Assembly: GCF_000002075.1 (NCBI RefSeq)
Contig: NW_004797767.1
Span: 160,443 to 189,029 of the forward strand
Direction: 5' to 3'
Source: Aplysia californica
Taxonomy: Eukaryota; Mollusca; Gastropoda; Aplysiida; Aplysiidae
DNA length: 28,587 nucleotides
The position numbers were made by a program, and so were the translations under genes. Shown here one piece after another: positions 8,428 to 18,400 of the stretch; within the stretch, counting starts at the first letter, position 1, and each line of letters starts with the position of its first letter. The notes beneath the pieces are model-generated. The model made no database searches. It saw only the letters and a program-made list of their open reading frames with translations, and was not told the DNA's origin.

Positions 8428-8757
8428 TTATACCCAGTGCACACTGACAATCAAATTCAGTCAAACTGAGTCGCAGCCAGCCATATTTTCCTCCATGGTG
8501 GGGCAAAAGCTACAATTGTGGCACAATTGGACGCGTTTAATTTTTAAGGTCACAATCAAATTTAGTCTTATTCGGTCGAATTGTGCCAAAATGGCAGCTT
8601 TTCTTATTTGTTTTAGTAAGAGTTTTACGGCGCTCGCAACTGCATAAGGTCATATGAGTGGGCAAATGGTAGCTTTGGACCCTCCATGGAGAAAAATCTG
8701 GCAGGCCCCGACTCAATTAATGAAATGAATTTGATTGTCAGCGTGTGCTGGGTATAA
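8428..8757. mobile_element. Foldback / MITE-like element with ~85-bp inverted arms
   Basis: The left arm 8428-8512 ('tatacccag', 'gacaatcaaattca', 'ctccatgg', 'caaaagcta') is the inverse complement of 8670-8757 with several differences and a short indel. Inner segments 'ggcacaattgg' and 'cgaattgtgcc' extend the fold. The interior holds an F2 end fragment on the right side. Non-coding. Confidence 0.65.
8609..8660 (-). mobile_element. F2 3'-end hairpin fragment inside the foldback element
   Basis: Contains 'gttttagtaagagttttacg', 'gcgctcgcaactgcataagg' and then stops at 'catatgagtg', where the foldback arm resumes. The far side of the stem is therefore altered. Confidence 0.55.
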
Positions 8758-8877
8758 CACAACTGTTCCAATGATCCGCCATGTCTCTGTCTGCCCTCGC
8801 CACATCCACACCCCTCAAGTACACAGCAGGTCACCGTGGGAGAGCACTGTGTTTCACGCCCTCTCAGAAATTGTAGC

Positions 8878-9075
8878 TGCGTTTTTGCACCCTCATCAAC
8901 ACAATTTACATCATATAGGAGGCGGGCTTCAATCCTGTCTGACAAGGCCAAACTGGGCCGAGAGGGATACAACGTACCAGCAGAAAGAGCGAATTATTCA
9001 ATTAAAATGTTCCCCACTTGGGAACTGAACTCGGGACTCCTGCGTGCAATGACCTAAACGCTTCACGACAGACGC
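8878..9075 (-). mobile_element. SINE family F3, near full-length copy
   Basis: In its own direction it reads a tRNA-like head ('cgcaggagtcccgagttcag'), 'ttcccaagtggggaaca', 'tacgttgtatccctctcggc', then 'gaagcccgcctcctatatga', 'aaattgtgttgatgagggtg' and 'caaaaacgc'. This is the best reference copy of F3 in the window. Confidence 0.65.
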
Positions 9076-9169
9076 AGGCTTTCAAAGGTTGTCAACTGAA
9101 ACCAGAAATACCATTGTCTGTCTTCGAGGACCATCCATTGTTGGCAGCACTTTCGGTACGAAAAAAAAA

Positions 9170-9405
9170 GTACAAGTGGGTGTATGAGTTAAGTGCCCCT
9201 TTAAACACTGTCAGGTCATTTAAGAGACGGAACCTCCGAATTTAACGTCCGTCTCTGACAGGACTGTGACAATTGGGCGGACGGCCTTGTTGGAAACACA
9301 AACAAACTGCCCTGAGATCTAGAAAGTCCAGTCTGGGGTTCAAAACAGGGCCATCCGCTCCGTGGACGAGCATCCCACCAACTGAGCTAACGGAGTGACG
9401 GCACT
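9170..9405 (-). mobile_element. tRNA-headed SINE F4 in the 3' flank of the giant gene
   Basis: On the minus strand from about 9400 downward, 'gttagctcagttggtggga' matches the Pol III A box. 'ctcgtccacggagcgg' fits an anticodon arm, and 'ttttgaacccc' is a decayed B box. The body ends near 'ccgtctcttaaatgacctg'. It is not a functional tRNA because the acceptor stem and T arm do not pair convincingly. Its head starts 14 bp past the stop codon of the giant reading frame, on the same strand, so it probably lies in that gene's 3' UTR. Confidence 0.65.
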
Positions 9406-9418
9406 TGTGAGGTTTGAC

Positions 9419-12400
9419 TCAATGCTTGCCCGGGACGATGACTCGGCGCTTTCGCCTGTGCCTGGCCACTCTCTGAGCCCCAACTCTCCGCGACGACTCG
9501 TAGCGAGCGTGGGTGTGGGGCGGAGGGGGCGGAGAGGCGAGTGACCGGCAGTCCCAGCTCCCCTCAGTCTCCGTCTCTGACAACGGGAGGTGAGCGTAGT
9601 GTGGCGGCAGCTGATGCACCAAACCATGAGGTTGAGGTTTGAACCCTCGTCGTTCACCGGTGAGATGGTCGCTGCTGTCCGGAAATTCCTCGAGTTGTGG
9701 CGGGCAGAACATTGCACCCCTCGTGTTACCCTCGAGGTAAACTGCGCCAGGGGGTACCGGTAGATCGAGACCTCTGTAGTCAACGCCGACGTTCAGCGTG
9801 GGAGGAGGCTTCAGCAGATACACTTCCTTGTTATGGTGGAAAGTTCCGTCGCTTTCCGCCTCCAGTTCTTTCTGTCTTTGGCCGTTGACATATGGTGCCG
9901 GGAGGTTGTGGGCCAACACTCTGCACGGTAAGGCTCTCTGATTGGCCGACATCCACCGAGAATGAAGACACTGATTTGTCAGGTCACACTCGTGTTGGTA
10001 CCAGCACTGACTTGGATCAGAATCCTCCAATGTTCTGTTTTTTCTGCGTGGGTCATCGCCCGACTCGAACCTCCGCGTTTTTATGGCAGATCTAGACCGG
10101 TGTCTCTCTCGATACGGCTTCGGATCACACCCCCGGCCGTACTGCACTCTTCTGCACCGACTTGGAATGTGATGGCAACAGCTGGTACATTGTGACAACG
10201 TTGTTTGCGCACGTGGTAACCGGGTCCTGGTGGCATCATATTGCCAGGTGACACCAGCGGCCACAGTGCCTTCAGCTATTGTGTTGTTGCCACGGACAAA
10301 AGAACGGCCTTCTCTGCTATAACTCGCGTCGTCTGTCCCATCAGTGTCTGCAGAGTCTATGACAAAGACACAAGAGTTGTCTCCATTCCTCGCCGCAGCC
10401 ATTGCTGTTCTAGCAGGGACATCGGGCTGTGGGGAATCCCCTCTCTCCCCGGCCTGAGTTTGTGGCAGACCGGCGCCGTTATAGCACGGCTTGTACCAGT
10501 CAAAGCTCACCTGGCTGTACGTGGACTCTGTCGATTTAGAGCCGTTCCCGGCAGGACGTCCCTCCCCCTGGGTGCTGCTGGAAGCCTGGCCACTACATCC
10601 CTGGCACTGACTGCGGCTGCTACATCCCTGGCACTGCACATTTGTTGCTATTGATAAGTTCCCCCGAGATGTACTCGTAGTGGCCAAGTGATCTTCCAGA
10701 GACAAGTTTCTCGCACAAACGTCAGTATTCTCGTCATCTTTTGAGATATCACTTCCAAACGTTACCCGATGCTCCCTGGGAGACGAGTGACATGGGCAGA
10801 TGTCTGCCGTACATTCACCACCGGTCTGTGGGGAGAGCAACATGGATGACTTGTGGGAGGAAGAGGAAGTCCGCTTATTGTTGTTTTTGGTGACTCTGCA
10901 GGCTGTGGAGAAAGTGGCGTGAGTGGCCGATCTGTCGGGAGAGAGTGTGCGAGTCAGGGCAGTGCTGGTCAGATTGTCCGGAGTGACCGGAGAGCCCACA
11001 CAGCCTCGCTGTAGATACAAATGTTCACACAACGTGGGAGACGGCGCGGGTTGGGAAAATGTTGCGCTGTTGTTGGACTGATGAGCCGATCGAGCCGCTC
11101 CCTGGCCGGCCAGCTCGCCTTTCTTTTTCTTTTCCTGGATCAGAGCTGACGTGACGTACCTCGTGGTCTTCTGGTCGCGTCTGGCAGAAACACTCTGATG
11201 AGAGAGTAGCCCCCCCTGGGCAGGTTTTTGTGGAGCGGCCTCCGACCACGTGCGCCTGGATCGTCTGCCCGTTGGCCACTTCAAAGTCTCCAGCTCCGGT
11301 CTCGCTGTGTTTTGCCCGTTCACCGATGGGACGAAACCTTTCTGGAGCCTGTCGTTGTAACTGCTGTTGGAGACTTTGCGAGTGGCTGCCTCAGGCGTGG
11401 TTCTGGGGGGGTCTTGTTGCGAGGACTCCGGCTTGTTCACGCTGGTGTGGCTCCGTGGTGTCGTCAGCTGGTGCTTGCCCTCCTGGCTGGGTCCGCCTGT
11501 GGCAGACGTCGTGCGAAGATTGTCGGGAGAGGGGAAGGTCACAACGCTTCCTCGCGGCCCTTGACCTTTCACCTTGTACCTCGAGCCGCCCGGTGCCCCC
11601 GCAGTTTCAAGCTGGCGTGTGGCTGCCAGAGAAGTGTCCACGTCGCCACTGTCCAGGATCTCTATCTGCCCGTAACTTGAGCTGTCCACGGTGGGCGTCT
11701 GTCCACTCTCCCCCAGCCGGCGGTTCTTCCCCCGAGATATGGTGTGTGTGAGGGCGGCGTCCTCGTGTGGGGAATCCACCTCGTGCGGACTGTCCGCTGC
11801 GGGGGAAGGTCGGCCCGGAGCAGGACTCAGGTGCCACATGACCGGTTCTTTGCTTCTCCACGCCGCGGCTCTGTGTGGTGGCGTGGTTGTCGCTGCTGCA
11901 TTCCGCGCAGCGTGGTCTTGGGGTCTGCCCGGGTCATCGTCCGGACCGGCGCGGCTCGTGACCAGACTCTCGCTGATCCAGCTGACCTCCACGTCTGCTG
12001 AGCTCTGTACTGACCCACGAGCCGTGGGCTTCTGACTCACCGCGGGCGTCTGAGGGGTTGCGGGGAGAACAGCGTCTGCCGGTGAGTCTCCAAAGTTCTC
12101 TAAAAAGTTGACGCGATTGCTCACGGCTGTTCTTTTGAGCCGCGGTGGTGGCAAAGGACTTGCGGACGGTTTGTCCGTTGTGAAGGATTGTGAGGGGATT
12201 CCTTGATCGGGGTGTTCGGCCTTTGGTTCGCATGTGGCCGTGAGCTCCGTGGCGACGTCGGCACAGCCTGTGTGCTGTAAATGTTCTTCTAGCGAGTGGT
12301 AATGTCGCCTCTTCTTGGACATGGGTGTTGAAGCCACCACAGGTCTCAAACCTTTACCTTTCTCCAGCCAGTAGGACATGTTTGGGCTGGCGCTACTGTC

Positions 12401-15400
12401 CGCAGTGAAACTGGCCGACTTTATGGAAACCCTCTCGAGATTCGAACCCATTTTGTCCGGGGAGCTGCTTGGACACGGGAGCTCGCTGCTCGACGGTGAG
12501 TGTTTCCGGATCACTGTGTAGCTGTTACTGTCCTTGACCGTGGGTGGCACGGGGCGTGTGGGGGAGTCGTGAGCGCTGACCGTCACTAGCTGGGCAGCTG
12601 AGCTGACGGGAGATGTGGGTTTCACCGGGGAAATATCCTCGCTGTTCTCTTCCGAAACGACCAGTGTTTTCTCCAGGTCAACGGTTGGCTGTGAGAGTGT
12701 GCAGCGATTCCTCTTCAACGCCCCCTGACCTGTGATCAGTACGTGAGGTGTGCCGGCCCAGGGCTGTGTCGTGACATTGTCGTCAGACCCTTGACTTTTG
12801 CTCCCGACTTGTTTGGTTTGTTTATCGGTGTTTACAAAATACCGAGCAGTTCTGGGCGTTTTCGGTGACGCACGCTCAGTTGTTTGGATGGCTCTCCAAG
12901 CGTCGTCTGTGCTTTTCCCCTGAGAAATAGCTGCGTGTTTTGCTCTGGTCAGTTCTTGACGGTGGACCAAGGTGGGTTTTTGCACCTGCTCCTTTTCCCA
13001 CACTGCAGTGTGTGGCTTCTGTTTTCCCCTCTGGTGGATCTGGGCTGCCAGGCTGGCAATAGACGGGGCCATTGCTTTCTGCAACGCCAAGTGCACTTTG
13101 GACAGTTCTTTTTGGAAATCCGGACAACACTCTGAAGCAGATGGCATCCTTCTGCCCAGAACTGGTTGGCCTTCAAGGGACACTTCTGCCTGTTCAAAGA
13201 CAGCGCTGTTATCTTGTGGCGTTCTGTCCGTCGTGTGAAATCTCACTTTTATTTCGTCCAGATATTTTTCCCTTAGTTTGTCCACATTCTCTAGCTGGGA
13301 ACGGCTTTGTTTGCAGGGAAGGGTGCCCTCATCTTGCCCCGGGCTGGGAGTTCTGATGTCGCAAAGACTCCTCACGGGGCTCATGTTGGACATGGTCAGC
13401 TTGACCACCGCCTGGGAACAGCTGTTGTGGGCATTGTCTGATGAGGAGCAGTCTGAAAGTTGTGAGTTTGTGTCAAGTTTCTCCGGCAGCGAGTCAGGTA
13501 AAAGACTCTCTTTCACATCCTCCAGGTCTAGGGAGTGGAATGGAGACAGCTCCGTGGAGTCTCGCTCGCCAGACGAGGGGGGAGACAGATCCCAGGTGTC
13601 TCCTGTCATTGGCTCCACATCATTGACCACGTCTTCTCTTTCTCTGTGTTTGTTCACTGCCTGACGCTCTTTCCTGGCCAGGCCAGACGGTCGCAGCACT
13701 GCCAAGTCCGGGCGGCTAGTTCGGACCTGCTCGTGATTTAATGCTTTCTCTTTACGAAGTGACGGGGAACGAGTCTGTTCCTTCAGCCCTACAGGCTGGA
13801 ATTCTTCCTTGGCTTTGGCCAGTTGGCTCATGGTCAGCCTCAAACTTCTGCCTGCAGAGTCCAGGCTCTGGCCACCCGAAGACCTCCACTTGAGCAACCT
13901 ACTTTTGGTCAAGTGCCTTTGTTTCATTCGTTTACTTTTTATGTCGCGAGCCTCAGCCCTGTCCAGTGACCTTGATGTCGTCTTGCTGAGAACAGCGTTG
14001 GATGGGTTTTGCTGCGGTATACAGTTCCCATTTAGACTTGTAAAAAGATCTGATGGTGGTTCTTGTTCAGTCCTGCTGGACTTTGTCCTGTCACTCGAGA
14101 CCACTCTGATCATGTCGAGAAGTTTGGCGGCTCTGTCGTTCCTCTTCGGGGTGCGCACCTGTGCCGGGGCCATAGCAGGGCTGATGGAGTAGTCCACCAT
14201 CTTTTCAGCGCCTGAGGGAGGACTTGTGTCGGAGATTTTCTCCATCTCTTTCTTCAGCAGACTCTGGATCTGCCGCTTGAGCTGGCTGGTGCCCTTCCAG
14301 TGGGACGCCCGTCGGTGGCCGCCCTGAGAGGAGAAGCGGAACAAGGACGTGTAGCTGCTCTTCTCCGTGCCGCTGCTGGGGTGTTGGGGGGCGGCTACGG
14401 TCGGCTCGGGTCCTTTCGTTTTACTTCGGTCGTTGGAGGGCCAAAGTCCAGGTGGCTTGTAGGGAGAGAGTTTCTTCCCGTGCAGGGAAGACCAGGTCCT
14501 CCAAATGGGTATCCCGCTGGAAGGACGCTGGGCACGTCTTTTTTCCTGAGCAGGCAAACCTTTTGAGGTTTGTAGACGCCGGACATTTCCCATGTTCTCT
14601 GCTCTGCCCCACTTTGGGGAGATATTTTCTGATGTTTTGTTCTCTTTCTTTAGATTCTGCCCAGGCAAAGCATTGACGAGTTCTGGTGGTGCTCTGGAGC
14701 TGGGGTCTTGCTCCGGTGGGTTCACCAGTTTTTCCAGCGCGTCTGCTGCGATTGCAGCGGCTTGCTTGAGCGTTGGCGACGTCCCTGTGCCAGGGCTCAT
14801 GTCTGCTTTGATCTTTTTCTGGTCGTAACTGTGGGTGGAGCGGAGATAGCCGGGCGGGGCCGCACTCGTCTTTTGTGTGTTTGGGGAGCTGCCAGGTTGG
14901 CTTTTCGATCTCTTCCAGTGGTCCCGCTTGTCTCCCCTGCTGGTCAGGCTCTTGTTGTTGGAATGGGAGATACCCCGAGTGGTGGAAGATTTTGGTCTGC
15001 TGTCAGTGGCCAGAGTCTGTGGAGAGTCCACAGGCAGCCTAGGGCTGGGCTGCGTCACTTTGCTCTCTGCACTCTGTCTCGGGGTTTTCCCGCCTCTCTT
15101 CAAGTAATGAACTTTCCTTTTGGGGACGTCGGGGTCATGTGACTTCTGACCCACTGCCGTCTGGTGAGGACCAGCGCTCTCACCACAAGAAGTGACCTTC
15201 ATCTGTACCGGGCGGTTGGAGACGAATGTGTCTGGTCTGTCATCCCCAGCCTGACCTCCTCGCCAGTCCTCTTCTTTATTCGCAACTGCTCCAAACCGTA
15301 ACAAAGTGGACGGCTCAGACGGCTGGGCCTCTGCCCTCTGCTGTAGCCAGGTTTTGTAACTGGCAGTGGTCGCTTCCCCTGTCGCCTGCTGGTGTTTGTG

Positions 15401-18400
15401 GCTGTTCTTTTTGTCCTGTCTCCACCTTCTGCTAGAGAGATACTCGGCGTCTGCCACATCCACCGGTTCACACCGACAGCTGTTTTTGCAGTGCTGGGAT
15501 GAGGTGGCGCGTAGATCTCTGCGAGCCACCATTTGACCTTCATCAACCCTTTCTTTCATTTTTGACAGCAAACCAGTCTTTTCAATTTCCGAGGGTAGCC
15601 TTTTCAGAGGTCTTTGTGGCTGGAGCCTTTTGTGAAAGAAAAGTGTATTGTTAGTAGAGCTCTTATCGCTTAGTAGCAAAGATGACTGACATGACTTAGG
15701 AACAGGGCTATCCGAGTCATCCTTACTTCTTCCACGTACCTGCAGCCTATTCCGGCCATTATGTCTTTCCACATATTTCTCTTTTTGAAAATGACCATTG
15801 CCAGCATTTGGAACGTGTGTTTTATGAAAACTAGTTTTGTGTCTCGAGCCGATTTCATAGAGCGTTTTTTGAAGTTGTCGTCTGGCTTTATCGAGCCCGT
15901 GGTCGCACAGCTGGTTTTGTGGGCTAGTGGCGGGTCCCAGGAGCAGCGGTGAAGTAGAGCCGCTCTCGGCTTTGCTCTCTCTCTTGACCTGTTTGTAGCT
16001 GGGAGAGCTGGGCGCGGAACTCACCGAGGTGGCCTTCACCTTCCCCTGGTGCTCCAGCTGGGGGGCAATGATAATGATGGGCTCCGACTGCTGCATCAGA
16101 TAGGGGATCAAAGCCGACAGGTTTTTCCCGACAGGGGACGTCTTCTGGAATTCCTTGTGCTCTTTCAAAATCGAGCCAGTTCGCCGAAGAGTAGGGACAC
16201 GTGCCTTTAGCCTGTCATAAGTTTTCAATGCTTCTGTGGGCGTTGCCGTTTTCGTATCATGGTCTTTTTGGGTACCCTGGTAGCCGTGTGTTGTTCTGTT
16301 TCGGGAGTAAACAAACTCTTCTTCTTCATCAACAGCTGCTGTTCTCTGCCCGTGTCTGCACAGACCGTGCTCGGGAGCTGTCTTTCTGTCAGAACATTGT
16401 GGCCGTGGGGCGCCCTCAAACTGTGTTGCTGGCACAGCTGGCAACTCTTGCCCGGTCCCGAGGGAAAACAGAGAAGGTGTCGATCGACGGTTTGCGTTTG
16501 TTGAAATGACGTATCGTGGGATCTTGCTCTGAAACACACGCCCCTTTCTCTGTGTGGCCCTTGTCTCTTTCTTAATGGTGCAGGGGCTGATGTTTGCTGG
16601 ACTCTGAGCTCCTTTGGAGGTCAAGTGTACCTGATAGACACTATCAGTGCACGCGTCTTTCCTCTCACTCTCGACTTTCTCGCCATGGTCAAGGTCGTTC
16701 TCACCCTGGGCAAAGAGGGTCTCCTCTGCCTGGTCTTTTGTTCCACTGAGAGATGTTTGGGCATTGGGCTGTAGTGAGGGTTTGTCCAGGTCTTTGCTGT
16801 CATGAGTCCCGACATCGGCGCTTTTGGTCATGGAGGTAAGAGACTCCACCATGCATATATTGGACTGGATGAATCTACTGGTCACCCCCATCCTCTGACC
16901 TTTGACTCCACTTTCTCGACTGTCAGCTTCGGACGATTCCATCTTGTGGACAATATCCTGAGGACTGAGGTTTGTGCTGACGTCTACACTGACGTCATGA
17001 CTGGCAAGGTTGGCTAGGCTGAGCCTGGGGGCGGTGTCCGTGGGGAAGGCAGGCAGAGAAAAGTTGGACAGTATGTTCAGTGTGCTCTGGGAGTGGTCTC
17101 TCTTTGACGAGTCGGCGCTTGCGTCCTTGGAGGCCGACGGCTTTTGCCTTGTGGCGTCCTTCACCACACCTCTCTGGCCGACGTCCCTGGGCCTGTGTGG
17201 ATCTAGATCTTTGAGCTCAGGGTTGTGGCCCCTCGGCTCAGGGCTACAGCATGTAGGCTCAGGACTGCTCATGTAGCCCAAAGCCACCTCGGAGAGAGCT
17301 CTACCTCCCTCTGAACTTTGCTTTTCAGCCCCGCATTCATTTTTCCTCCCTGTCTTTGAAACGGGTACTCTAAAGAACGTGTACTTGTGCATCTTAGGCC
17401 GCTGTTTGAGCAGCCTTGGAACTTGCCTGGGGTAGCTAGGCCTCACCTTCAGAAGTTCCTGTTGTGCGCCACGAGGGGGCTGGCCATTGGCTCCCAGCTT
17501 CAGTCCAAAACCTCTCTTTTTCTGCAGCGACAGCAAAACCATCCTGTTCCTCTTAAAGACAGACTCGCCGACTCTCGTTTCCGGCCGCCATTGCTTCAAT
17601 GGAGCCAGCTCATCATTTTCCTCCCCGACATCTTTCCTGATAGTTTCGCAACCATACAGGCTTCTGGACGTAAACTCCTTATTTCCTGGCTTCAACTCTC
17701 GGGCCGCAGACTGAGCCGTCTTCTCAGCCACTCTCTGCTCCGCTCTGCCTGGAACTTCCTCTCTTCTGCCATCTGCTGTGTCTCTGTGCTCAACACCGCG
17801 GGTGTCCCCAGAAGCCCTCTTTCTGTGTGGTCGCTGAGTAGAGTAAGGGGCAAACTTCCCCACCCCAGAGCGAGGGACAGGCACCTTGGACACCCGGCTA
17901 GCCTCACACTGGCAGTAGAATGTCTTCTGACTTCCCACGGGACACTGGGGGTTAGTGGAGGAGGGGCAGGTCTCCGGCCCATCTTTGCCTACCATTTTGC
18001 CTACCACTATGTCTCTTTCGGCCGCTCTGGGAACGCTTTGAAATTCTTTGTTGAACTCTACCACTTTGGAGGTCCACTGGTTTTGGAAAAAACTCCCCTT
18101 GAACTGAGTTTTTGGCACGGGACGCAGCGTGAAGGAAGACTGCTCTAGCGCGGTGGGCACACTCTGTTTGAGAGTAGACGTGTTGGATTTCTCCTTCTGA
18201 CTCACACTCCATTTTAAACCCTTACTCTCTTTGCCACTTTTACTTTCCTTGATGCTCTGACTTTCTTTTCCCTTGGAGCCACAGCTGAGCGAGGTTTGCT
18301 GGGTTTTCTCTAGAGTGCAGACCACAGGACGGCCAGTTTGAGAACTTTGCCTCACTGGGCTGGATGGCTTTTCCTTCCCACTCGTGCGAGTATGAGGGCG

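Noticed and set aside
9335-9405. A functional tRNA gene on the minus strand
   Set aside because: The A box is good but the B box is decayed and acceptor and T stems do not pair; a SINE head fits better.
17387-18148. Plus-strand frame of 253 codons opposite the giant exon
   Set aside because: Antisense shadow of a GC-rich coding exon; many similar shadows occur between 9.7 and 20.1 kb and none has its own gene signals.
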